Of a stretch of 64,000 nucleotides of DNA, positions 9,289-16,788 are shown one piece after another; within the stretch, counting starts at the first letter, position 1, and each line of letters opens with the position of its first letter. The DNA comes from Paenibacillus catalpae (lineage in GTDB: Bacteria; Bacillota; Bacilli; Paenibacillales; Paenibacillaceae), in the NCBI RefSeq assembly GCF_900112695.1, contig NZ_FOMT01000006.1, positions 248,001 to 312,000 on the forward strand, read 5' to 3'. Position numbers and translations under genes: made by a program. The notes below the pieces were generated by a model, which was given only the letters and a program-made list of their open reading frames with translations, had not been told where the DNA came from and made no database searches.

Positions 9289-10905
9289 ATGGGAACACCT
9301 TATTCCGCTGTCTTGACCCTGATGGTTACAGCCGGTGTTATTAATATCATAATGGGCATCTATGTCGTGTCGAACCGTTCCAAGCAGGCAATGGCCAAGA
9401 CGTTTATTGCGTTGTGCTTTTTGTCAGCCGTCTATATATTTGGTTCTGCGCTGGAGCTGTCGGCCGGTACGCTTGCGGAGGTGAAATTCTGGATTGCGGT
9501 GGAGTATTTCGGAATGCCGTTTCTGCCGCCGGTCAGTCTGATGCTGATTATGCATTTCCTCGGGATGGACCGCTTTTTGAAAAAGCGCATGCGCTTGTTG
9601 ATGTACCTGATGCCGCTTATTACGCTGGTGCTTGTCATCACCAATGACCTGCATCATTTCTATTACCGTTCGATTGAGCTGCATACTTCCGCTGCCATTC
9701 ATAAGGTCGAATTAAATGCAGGACCTTGGTATATTATCCAAGGCGGATACACATTCGGCTGCATGATTGGCGGTGTAGCGCTGCTGCTCTTGTATTGGAA
9801 CCGGATGCGGTCCTCTTACCGTCTCCAGCATATTACGATGCTTATTGGATTACTGCTGCCGATCATTGGCGACTTTCTCTATCTGGGGAATATGACGCCG
9901 GCTGGCATGGATCCTATTCCCGTTATAATGGCGGTTACCGCTGCCTTGTATATGTGGGGGCTTGTATCGAAGGGAATGCTGAATGTGGCGCCAGTTGCGA
10001 GGGATACGCTGTTTGAGAGCATGAGCGACGCTGTATTGGTGCTTGACCGCAATAACCGGCTGGTGGACTTTAATCCTGCTGCCGCGGCTGTTCTGCCAGA
10101 GCTGACTTCCTTCACTCTCGGGCAGCCCATTGAGCCGCTGCTGAAGCTGCATACGGATCTGTCTATGCTGGATTTCAACGCAGAAGCAGATGAGGATGAA
10201 CCCCGCATCTATGATGAGATCAAATGGACGGTAGGCGAGCAATCCTACTATTATCAAATCCGTTCTTCTTTTATCCGGAAGAAAAACGGTCCGGAGACAA
10301 GCAAGCTGATCGTTATGATTGATGTGACAGAGCGGGTAAGGCTTCAGGAGCAGCTTCGCGTGATGGCTTATCATGACGGCTTGACCGGTATCTTTAACCG
10401 GATTCATTTTATTCAATTAAGTGAGGCACTTCTTCATCAATCGGCCATGCAGGACGAGCCTCTTGCCTTGATGCTGTTTGATATCGATCATTTCAAGCAA
10501 ATTAATGATGCCTTTGGTCATGATGTCGGGGACCGTGCCTTGCTGCATGTCGTAGAGGCATGCCGGCAGCTGCTCCGTCCCGAGGATGTGTTCGGCCGTT
10601 ACGGCGGCGAGGAATTCGTTGTCGCGATGCCGGGAATAACCCGTGAAGAGGCGGAAGCCGCGGCACATCGGATTCGCAGCGAGATTGCGGCGCAGTCGAT
10701 GGTGGCGGCCGCCTCCGAGCGTCCTCTCTCCGTAACGGCCAGCTTTGGCGTTGCTATGGCCGGAGCGGGCTGCAAGAAAGAAGGCGGAGGCATTAACAAG
10801 CTGCTGAAGGCAGCGGATAATGCCCTGTATGAAGCAAAGAACAGCGGACGGAACACGGTTCGACTGGCAGATATGGAGACAACCAAACAAGCACTTCTCC
10901 CATAA
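9289..10905 (+). CDS. Membrane-bound diguanylate cyclase (7TM-PAS-GGDEF)
   Basis: A 538-residue protein expected to make c-di-GMP from two GTP at the membrane. Residues 1 to ~225 form seven helices of the 7TM-histidine-kinase sensor type, a PAS-like domain follows (~235-350), then a GGDEF domain. The active site reads GGEEF at 439-443, and an inhibitory I-site RPED lies five residues before it, so the enzyme should be active and product-inhibited. The stop codon lies inside the loop of the terminator at 10885. The signal sensed is unknown. Confidence 0.9.
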   Translation: MGTPYSAVLTLMVTAGVINIIMGIYVVSNRSKQAMAKTFIALCFLSAVYIFGSALELSAGTLAEVKFWIAVEYFGMPFLPPVSLMLIMHFLGMDRFLKKRMRLLMYLMPLITLVLVITNDLHHFYYRSIELHTSAAIHKVELNAGPWYIIQGGYTFGCMIGGVALLLLYWNRMRSSYRLQHITMLIGLLLPIIGDFLYLGNMTPAGMDPIPVIMAVTAALYMWGLVSKGMLNVAPVARDTLFESMSDAVLVLDRNNRLVDFNPAAAAVLPELTSFTLGQPIEPLLKLHTDLSMLDFNAEADEDEPRIYDEIKWTVGEQSYYYQIRSSFIRKKNGPETSKLIVMIDVTERVRLQEQLRVMAYHDGLTGIFNRIHFIQLSEALLHQSAMQDEPLALMLFDIDHFKQINDAFGHDVGDRALLHVVEACRQLLRPEDVFGRYGGEEFVVAMPGITREEAEAAAHRIRSEIAAQSMVAAASERPLSVTASFGVAMAGAGCKKEGGGINKLLKAADNALYEAKNSGRNTVRLADMETTKQALLP

Positions 10906-10923
10906 GGAGAGGTGCTTGTTTTT
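10885..10923 (+). terminator. Intrinsic terminator of the diguanylate cyclase gene
   Basis: AACAAGCACTTCTCC pairs with GGAGAGGTGCTTGTT (one G-U pair) and a T-run follows. The TAA stop codon of the cyclase lies in the loop, so the stem is partly coding. Confidence 0.9.
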
Positions 10924-11063
10924 GTGCATGGTGTCGAAAAATAGCGGAATTATAGAAGTCCTGTCTGAAATGAGGAATAAGGAGGATTTTAATAGCCGAG
11001 ATGGTATTATAGGAAATAAAGGAAAATCGCAAATTATAGGTAAAAACGGGAGGAGGGCCATGA

Positions 11064-11336
11064 TTGTTTCGTGGCAGAAGCTTTTCGTTTCATATAGGGA
11101 TGACTTTATTACTGGTTTGTGCCGTTTGGCTTATACTTCTTCGCAGAGAGTCATTTACCGGGGTGGCCGTCAGCAACGTTACAGTCTCATGGCGGTACTT
11201 TGTCCATCAGCAGCGAACCAAATGTTGGGACGACGGCTACGATCAGGCTTCCGGCTTAGACGGCTGCACTCGCCGTCATTCATTCAAAAATCCCCTGGCC
11301 GTTCATTGGCTCACCAATGATTGTCCAGGGGATTAG
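11064..11336 (+). CDS. Possible small one-helix membrane protein
   Basis: A 90-codon frame from TTG 11064, eight bases after AGGAGG (11050-11055). It encodes a basic start, one hydrophobic helix (GMTLLLVCAVWLILL) and a polar tail with three Cys. The final codons form the hairpin at 11289-11334, so they may be structural RNA rather than protein. A second frame from ATG 11059 is also open but is less well spaced from the site and looks like a shadow. The rest of the gap 10924-11404 holds three ATTATAG boxes (10949, 11006, 11033) and nothing else recognised. Function unknown. Confidence 0.35.
   Translation: MFRGRSFSFHIGMTLLLVCAVWLILLRRESFTGVAVSNVTVSWRYFVHQQRTKCWDDGYDQASGLDGCTRRHSFKNPLAVHWLTNDCPGD
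11289..11334. terminator. Two-tier hairpin before the convergent MFS gene
   Basis: AATCCCCTGG (11289-11298) pairs with CCAGGGGATT (11325-11334), and an inner TCATTGG/CCAATGA stem with CTCA loop sits inside. It lies between a possible small gene and a convergent MFS gene, and could end transcription; the T-tracts are short. Confidence 0.45.
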
Positions 11337-11404
11337 TCATGCCTGCTAGATTCGGCTATCGATATTGTTACCGACGGAACATAGCCTGAAAGTTAGCTGA
11401 ACGC

Positions 11405-12613
11405 TTACGGGGTCTTAACATCCGTACGGTAGCTGAGCAGGCCAAGCACTAAAGCGAGACCAACCAGAATGGCGCCAACCCAAGGCAGCGCGCCAAGCGA
11501 AAGATGGGTTATGACCCAGCCGCCGATAAAAGCGCCGGTTGCATTGCCAAGGTTGCCCGCCGAATGGCTGGATGTCGAGGCAAGTGCAGGCGCTGCCTGC
11601 GCCAGGCTCATGATGCGGACTTGAAGCCCCGGGAAGACAGCGAAGGATGCCGCCCCCCACAAGAAGATCGTAATGACTGCGGTGATTTCGTTATGAATGG
11701 TGAAGGTGAAGATCGTCAGGACAACGGCAATCGTCAGATACAGGCCAAGAATGGAAGGCATCAGCTTCCAGTCTGCCAGCTTGCCGCCGACAATATTACC
11801 GACCGTTACGCCAACTCCGAACAGAATCAGAATCCAGGTGACATTATGCTCGGCAAAGCCGGTAATGTCCGTCAAGAGCGGCGTAATGTACGTAAATACC
11901 GCGAACAGGCCGGCGTTGCCAAGTGCCGCGATCAGCAGATAGACGAGCAGCTTGGGTCTGGCGATTGCGGATATTTGCTGAATGATGCTGACCTGCTTGC
12001 TGAGCTTGAGCTTCGGAATAAAGACAACAATACCGATGAAGGCGAGTATGCCCATGATCGCAATTGCGCCAAAGGAAGCGCGCCAGCCCCAGTTCTGGCC
12101 GATATACGTACCGATCGGCACCCCGATTATATTAGCGATGGTCAGACCGGCCATCATAATGGACACGGCGCCTGCTTGCTTATCGGCCCGTACCAGATTA
12201 GACGCAATAACGGCACCAACCCCAAAGAATGTACCGTGGGTCAAGGCGGTAATCATCCGGGCGATCATCAGAACGGCGTAATTCGGCGCAATAACCGATA
12301 GTCCGTTGCCGAGAATGAAGAGAAGCATCAGAATACAAAGCAGCTTTTTCTGCGGAATACGGCTTGTCAGAATGGTCATGATTGGAGCGCCAATGGCTAC
12401 GCCGAGGGCATACATCGTAATCAGCTGGCCAGCTGCCGAGATGCTGACGTTCAGATCGCCTGCGACATTCGGGAGAATGCCCATAATAACAAATTCGGTC
12501 ATACCGATTGCAAAGGCACCGACGGTAAGTGACAGGACAGAGATCGGGAAAGGCTCCTTGGAGGCTTTTCCTTTCATTACTGGCTTGCTGTTTAATTGTT
12601 GCGAGACTTCCAT
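11405..12613 (-). CDS. MFS efflux transporter (AraJ/DHA1 type)
   Basis: A 402-residue major facilitator with twelve predicted helices after a ~28-residue polar N-terminus. The early helices read FAIGMTEFVIMGILP and the loop after helix 2 has the basic SRIPQKK of the family A motif. Length and order match AraJ/YdhP-type drug or sugar efflux proteins. A proton-driven export role follows from the family; the substrate is unknown. It is divergent from the fatty-acid-hydroxylase gene, and no linked regulator is seen. Confidence 0.85.
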   Translation of the reverse strand: MEVSQQLNSKPVMKGKASKEPFPISVLSLTVGAFAIGMTEFVIMGILPNVAGDLNVSISAAGQLITMYALGVAIGAPIMTILTSRIPQKKLLCILMLLFILGNGLSVIAPNYAVLMIARMITALTHGTFFGVGAVIASNLVRADKQAGAVSIMMAGLTIANIIGVPIGTYIGQNWGWRASFGAIAIMGILAFIGIVVFIPKLKLSKQVSIIQQISAIARPKLLVYLLIAALGNAGLFAVFTYITPLLTDITGFAEHNVTWILILFGVGVTVGNIVGGKLADWKLMPSILGLYLTIAVVLTIFTFTIHNEITAVITIFLWGAASFAVFPGLQVRIMSLAQAAPALASTSSHSAGNLGNATGAFIGGWVITHLSLGALPWVGAILVGLALVLGLLSYRTDVKTP

Positions 12614-12770
12614 GTAATAAAGCCAACCTTTCTGCTACACATGATCATGCTGAATAATACCCCCTATTATTTCGCTTCAGAAGCATATAAGCAAGAACAT
12701 TTTTTGTTAAATTACTGGTAAGATAGAAGTAAGGGCTTACATTATATTCGGGAAGAGGACGGGGTTAAAA

Positions 12771-13403
12771 GTGAGCAAAAAAGGGCTTTATCGCGACTAT
12801 TTTTTGCATGCTGATATTCTTATTATGACAGTGGTTCTGATCGGATTAGGGGCGTGGGCTGCCGTGGAGACACTTACGTTGTTCAGCCTGTTATTCTTCG
12901 TTATTGGGCTTATCGGGTTTATGTTCAGCGAATATTTGACCCATCGGTTCTTCTTCCATCTGAAGGCGCCCCAAAATAAGTTGTTCCTTAAATTTCTGAA
13001 GCGTCTGCATTATGATCATCATACCGATCCGCATGACTTGAAGCTGCTATTTCTGCCGGTCTGGTACAGTCTGCCTAACCTCGGAGTACTCGCCATCCTA
13101 TTTTATTTGGCAACGGGCATGCTTGGCGCTGCTCTCGCTTTTGGCGCAGGTCTTGTTACGATGCTTCTCGTCTATGAGTGGAAGCATTACGTCGCACACC
13201 GGCCGATTCAGCCGACGACGAAATTTTGGAAATGGAATAAGCGGATGCATCTGCTGCATCATTTCAAGAACGAGAACTACTGGTTTGGCGTGTCGACGCC
13301 GCTCGTCGATGCGATCTTCGGAACGCTCAAGGATGAGAAGGATGTGCCAACCAGCGAAACGGTGAAAAATCTGGAGAAGCGCGGACAGACGCTATCATCC
13401 TGA
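12771..13403 (+). CDS. Fatty acid hydroxylase / sterol desaturase superfamily membrane protein
   Basis: A 210-residue integral membrane di-iron protein. The His clusters that bind iron are visible: HRFFFH (~64), HYDHHTDPHD (~84), HYVAHR (~140) and HLLHHF (~160). Four hydrophobic stretches flank them. The start is GTG 12771 after GAGGACGGGG. The family hydroxylates or desaturates lipids such as carotenoids, sterols or fatty acids using O2; which lipid is not shown. The kinase gene follows 22 bases later with its own ribosome binding site, so the two may share a transcript. Confidence 0.85.
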   Translation: MSKKGLYRDYFLHADILIMTVVLIGLGAWAAVETLTLFSLLFFVIGLIGFMFSEYLTHRFFFHLKAPQNKLFLKFLKRLHYDHHTDPHDLKLLFLPVWYSLPNLGVLAILFYLATGMLGAALAFGAGLVTMLLVYEWKHYVAHRPIQPTTKFWKWNKRMHLLHHFKNENYWFGVSTPLVDAIFGTLKDEKDVPTSETVKNLEKRGQTLSS

Positions 13404-13425
13404 TCATGAAAAACGGAGGACAGTT

Positions 13426-14220
13426 ATGACAAGAGGGGCGTTAATCGGCAAAGGCATGACCGCTGAAGTGTATGAATGGGGCGAAGGGCAGGCCCTAAAG
13501 CTTTATTATGAGAACATTCCAAAAGATTGGATTCAATACGAGTCGGAGGTCGGCACAGCGGTACATCAGGCGGGCGTGCCTGCGCCCGAGGTCTGGGGTC
13601 AAGTTGAGGTAGAGGGAAGAAGCGGGCTTCTCTATGAGAGGATTGCCGGCAGCTCCTTGCTGGCCATGATGATGCGGAATCCGGATCAGGCGGAGCCATA
13701 CGGTACGGTCCTGGCGCGGCTGCATGCGGATATTCATCGCCGCAGGGCGTCCCGGCTGCCGAAGCAGAAGGAGCGGCTGGCGATGTTCATACGGCAATCC
13801 GCCGCATTCCTCGGTGAACGGGTTCAGCCCGTACTGGATGATTTGGAGCTTCTGCCTGAGGGTGAATCCGTCTGTCATGGCGATCTGCATCCGGATAACG
13901 TTCTCCATTCAGATGGCAGACTGACGGCAATAGACTGGATGGATGCTCATACAGGAGATCCGTTATGCGATGTGGCCAGGACATCCATGATATTTCTGTC
14001 GCCGTTTGTTTCAATGCCTCCGTTGTCTATCAGTCCGGTCATTTGCCATCAGTTAAACGAGGCTTATCTGTCCGAATATTGCCGGCTGACAGGTGCCGAA
14101 AAGTCGGCAATCGACCTTTGGCGTCTCCCGGTCGCAGCGGCACGCCTCCGTGAGCAGGTGCCGGGTGAGCAAGAGTGGCTGCTGGCGTATATTGACCGGC
14201 AGCTTAAATACCGCAAATGA
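13426..14220 (+). CDS. Aminoglycoside phosphotransferase-fold kinase
   Basis: A 264-residue small-molecule kinase of the APH/choline kinase fold. The catalytic loop is CHGDLHPDNVL (~146) and the metal-binding Asp follows in AIDWMDAHTGDP (~165). The N-lobe begins with a G-K-G-M-T nucleotide loop. The family includes antibiotic, thiamine, homoserine and methylthioribose kinases, so resistance should not be assumed. It lies directly after the hydroxylase-like gene and ends at a strong shared terminator. Confidence 0.82.
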   Translation: MTRGALIGKGMTAEVYEWGEGQALKLYYENIPKDWIQYESEVGTAVHQAGVPAPEVWGQVEVEGRSGLLYERIAGSSLLAMMMRNPDQAEPYGTVLARLHADIHRRRASRLPKQKERLAMFIRQSAAFLGERVQPVLDDLELLPEGESVCHGDLHPDNVLHSDGRLTAIDWMDAHTGDPLCDVARTSMIFLSPFVSMPPLSISPVICHQLNEAYLSEYCRLTGAEKSAIDLWRLPVAAARLREQVPGEQEWLLAYIDRQLKYRK

Positions 14221-14264
14221 AAAAGGGTCCCTTTCCGCAAAATGCAGGAAAGGGACCCTTTTTT
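14221..14264. terminator. Bidirectional terminator, kinase gene / symporter
   Basis: AAAAGGGTCCCTTTCC (14221-14236) pairs with GGAAAGGGACCCTTTT (14247-14262), loop of ten bases, with T-runs in both directions. It serves the convergent genes on both sides. Confidence 0.92.
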
Positions 14265-14274
14265 CGTTTACGTA

Positions 14275-15642
14275 TTAAACAGCGTTTAATGCAAGCTCTT
14301 CATCCTCATCTTTGTTGAATGCTTCGCGGTCAAATTCGCCTTCGGAATTTGCCACAAGAAGAGCGGTAACCGTCGTGCCGGTTGCATTAACAGCGGTACG
14401 CGCCATGTCAATCAGAGCTTCTACGCCCGCGACAATCGCGAGTGCTTCAAGCGGCAGGCCAAGTGCGGTAAGAACAACCGTTGTCGAGATAACAGCCGGT
14501 CCAGGGACACCTGCGACACCAATCGAAGAAATGATGCTAACAAGTACGAGTACGATGTAGTCGGTTAAGCCAAGCTCGATGCCAAATGCTTGCGATGTAA
14601 AGACAGCAACAATGGCAGGCCATACTCCGCCGCAGCCGTTAAAGTTAACGGATGCGCCAAGCGGAGCTACGAAGCTGGCGATTCTCGGCGAGACATGCAG
14701 ACGTTTCGTAATTACCTCGAGATTAATAGGCAAGGTTGCATAGCTGCTTCGCGTTGTGAAGGCAACCGCAATGGTCGGATAAGCTTTTTTGAAGAACTTA
14801 ATCGGATTCACTTTTGCTACAAGGAGCACAAGGCCGCCAAATACAAGGACAAAATGAATGATAAGAGCGACATACGAAGTTACGATAACGCTGCCGAGCT
14901 CCTGCAGGGTATCCCAGCCATATTTGGCCGCAACACCGGCAATCAGGGCAAATACGCCGTAAGGCGTAAGGCGAATAACGAATTTAACGACTTGGTGCAA
15001 AACTTGAGTAGCCGATTGAATGAGGTCGCGCACGGGCTTAACGGCCTCTTCGTTTTTCGAACCAACCTTAATGATCGCAACGGCGAGGAAGATCGCGAAG
15101 ATAAGGATAGGGACAACCTTGCCGTCCGCTGCTTCACTTACCGGGTTGGATGGAACGAGACTCAGAATAACGTCTGAGAAAGTCGGAATCTCACGCGGCT
15201 CTGCATCACTTGCAGCCGGTTGTTGAATGCCTTGACCAGGGCTAAATACAAGAGCGGTCAAGAGACCAATAATAGAAGCAATACCGGTTGTGCCGAGGAA
15301 CCAGGCAAAGGTTTTAAAGCCGATTTTGCGAAGGTAGTCCAGGCTTGTGAGTGATGCAATACTATTTAATACCAGAATGAAGACGAGCGGAATAACGAGC
15401 ATCCGGATCAAGCTGATATAAATGCTGCCGAAGGTTGTGATCCCCTTGATCTCCAAGTTAACGAGGTTCTGGAACAGGATCCCGACGACAAGTCCCAGTC
15501 CCAGGCCGATCAGCACCCTCGTGCCGAAGCCGACACGTTTGCGTGCCAAGTAATAAAGTAAGGCGAATACAAAGATTGCGGTAACAAAGCTGTACCAGTT
15601 CGTCTCGATGGCCAGCAGCAGGTTGTTATCTATTTTATCCAT
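14275..15642 (-). CDS. tcyP: Dicarboxylate/amino acid:cation symporter, TcyP-like
   Basis: A 455-residue symporter of the DAACS (SLC1-like) family. About eight membrane helices and two re-entrant hairpins are expected; the Ser-rich hairpin AFTTRSSYATLPI and the NFNGCGGVW segment correspond to substrate and sodium sites. The N-terminus (LLYYLARKRVGFG) resembles the L-cystine importer TcyP more than glutamate carriers, but that distinction is inference. The start has AAGGGGGT upstream, and a strong promoter lies at 15694-15722. It is divergent from an operon of two exported single-cysteine proteins. Confidence 0.8.
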   Translation of the reverse strand: MDKIDNNLLLAIETNWYSFVTAIFVFALLYYLARKRVGFGTRVLIGLGLGLVVGILFQNLVNLEIKGITTFGSIYISLIRMLVIPLVFILVLNSIASLTSLDYLRKIGFKTFAWFLGTTGIASIIGLLTALVFSPGQGIQQPAASDAEPREIPTFSDVILSLVPSNPVSEAADGKVVPILIFAIFLAVAIIKVGSKNEEAVKPVRDLIQSATQVLHQVVKFVIRLTPYGVFALIAGVAAKYGWDTLQELGSVIVTSYVALIIHFVLVFGGLVLLVAKVNPIKFFKKAYPTIAVAFTTRSSYATLPINLEVITKRLHVSPRIASFVAPLGASVNFNGCGGVWPAIVAVFTSQAFGIELGLTDYIVLVLVSIISSIGVAGVPGPAVISTTVVLTALGLPLEALAIVAGVEALIDMARTAVNATGTTVTALLVANSEGEFDREAFNKDEDEELALNAV

Positions 15643-15693
15643 CTTAAAAATACCCCCTTAATCCAAGTTGTTTGATAGGATTTATACTTCAAT

Positions 15694-15722
15694 AATTTAC
15701 AAACCTCTGAAGCAAATGTCAA
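15694..15722 (-). promoter_or_regulatory. SigA-type promoter of the symporter gene
   Basis: On the minus strand TTGACA (15717-15722) is followed by 17 bases and TAAATT (15694-15699). It points at the symporter start about 50 bases on. Confidence 0.75.
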
Positions 15723-15780
15723 TCCTTTTTTGGCGATAAAATAATTCCGACTAAAACTATGGGAAATATGAAAATAGTTA

Positions 15781-15809
15781 TTGACATCTATTCCCTGACA
15801 TCCTAAGAT
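15781..15809 (+). promoter_or_regulatory. SigA-type promoter of the exported-protein operon
   Basis: TTGACA (15781-15786), 17-base spacer, TAAGAT (15804-15809). Transcription would begin near 15816 and run into the hairpin terminator at 15873 before reaching the gene at 15965. Confidence 0.75.
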
Positions 15810-15872
15810 AGGTGTTAGAAATCGGATTTTCATATCGTAATTGGATAAGAAATTAATCGACTGGACCTCCAG

Positions 15873-15920
15873 AGATTCAATGTTCCAGCATCAACTGATG
15901 CGGGCATTGAATCTTTTTTT
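15873..15920 (+). terminator. Leader terminator (putative attenuator)
   Basis: AGATTCAATG (15873-15882) pairs with CATTGAATCT (15905-15914), an inner GCATC-AACT-GATGC stem sits inside, and seven T follow. No gene lies between the promoter at 15781 and this structure, so it must act on its own leader or end a short RNA of about 105 bases. A small CTGGA-CC-TCCAG stem (15861-15872) lies just before it, and its left arm could also pair with TCCAG inside the terminator (15884-15888). No known riboswitch class is recognised. Confidence 0.7.
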
Positions 15921-15964
15921 ATGCCTAATTACAGAATGAGCCGCCAAAAATCGAAGGAGAAAGG

Positions 15965-16750
15965 ATGAGTTTCATCATGAAAAAATGGTTTAGCTCCAAA
16001 TTAACAGTTACTTTCGTAGCCGCAGCTGTCGTCTTCTCATCACTGACATATGCTGCTGTTTACGCGAATAAGGAGGTTGCCGGCGCTGAGCCCGCTGCAG
16101 CTGAGCCCGGGGCGCCTGCGGTAACGGCTGAGCAGAAGCCGCAAGAGGATACAACAAACACAGCGGTAGTTGCTGAGCCGCAAGCAACAACAGAAGTAAC
16201 AACGGAAGTAACAACAGCAGCCGAATCGGCTGAAGTTCAAACCCAAGTTCAAGAGCCGGCTGCAGAAGCAGCTCAGGTTCAAACGCAACCGTCCGCTGCA
16301 GCTCCAGAAAAGCAGTCGGAAGTAAAAGCAGCGAAAGCAAGCTCCGCGGAAGCCGGTCAACATGTTTCGAGCCCTGCTCCTGCCGCAAATAAAACGACAA
16401 CAAAGCCTGCTGTAAAAGCATCCGAGCCGGCGGCAACAACAAAGCCGGCAGCGTCTGCGCCAGCAGCCACTCCGGCACCGGCCGCAAAACCGGCACAGTC
16501 TACACCTGAAGCAAGCAAACCGGCAGCATCTGCACCTGCTGAGAGCAAATCGAATGATTCGGATAAAAAAGTAACGTTTGTTAAGAAAGAAGAATCGCTG
16601 CCTAAAGCACCGGCCGTGACTGCTCCGTCCAGCAGCTTGTCCTCTTCGAGCTCTTCGGGCACACCTGCTTCCGGCGGATCTTCCTCTTCTCCTTCTACGT
16701 CGCCTTCGGATTCCGGGAATTCCACGGCTGACGGCGAAGAGATCTGCTAA
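15965..16750 (+). CDS. Exported Ala/Pro/Thr/Ser-rich protein with C-terminal cysteine
   Basis: A 261-residue exported protein, not recognised. Residues 1-35 form a signal peptide (basic KKW, hydrophobic core, cleavage likely near YAAVYA). The mature part is low complexity: acidic Ala/Glu/Val/Thr to ~110, Pro/Ala/Lys to ~205, then Ser/Gly/Pro. It ends in EEIC, and this last residue is the only Cys. It resembles a wall-spanning or spacer polypeptide. The start ATG 15965 follows AAGGAG by five bases; ATG 15977 is possible. It is co-directional with the S-layer protein 38 bases on, and both are downstream of the attenuator. No enzymatic function can be suggested. Confidence 0.75.
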   Translation: MSFIMKKWFSSKLTVTFVAAAVVFSSLTYAAVYANKEVAGAEPAAAEPGAPAVTAEQKPQEDTTNTAVVAEPQATTEVTTEVTTAAESAEVQTQVQEPAAEAAQVQTQPSAAAPEKQSEVKAAKASSAEAGQHVSSPAPAANKTTTKPAVKASEPAATTKPAASAPAATPAPAAKPAQSTPEASKPAASAPAESKSNDSDKKVTFVKKEESLPKAPAVTAPSSSLSSSSSSGTPASGGSSSSPSTSPSDSGNSTADGEEIC

Positions 16751-16788
16751 TTAGACGCACGGTTCAAATAGGAGAGGAGTATATACAC

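Noticed and set aside
10820..11320. 166-codon frame across the end of the cyclase gene
   Set aside because: It runs through the GGDEF gene and its terminator; only the part after 11059 could be translated, and the TTG 11064 frame fits better.
11504..12301. 265-codon plus-strand frame opposite the MFS gene
   Set aside because: It has no membrane segments or motif and mirrors a clear twelve-helix transporter.
13426..14220. Aminoglycoside resistance determinant
   Set aside because: The APH fold is shared by many metabolic kinases; no feature of a known resistance enzyme is visible.
15700..15780. CymR-type operator before the cystine-type symporter
   Set aside because: A TTCC/GGGAA inverted pattern is present near 15736-15756, but it does not fit the known consensus well enough to claim.
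16008..16725. Minus-strand frames rich in Leu/Ala or Cys opposite the exported low-complexity gene
   Set aside because: They arise from the GC-rich repetitive codons of the plus-strand gene and have no starts with ribosome binding sites.
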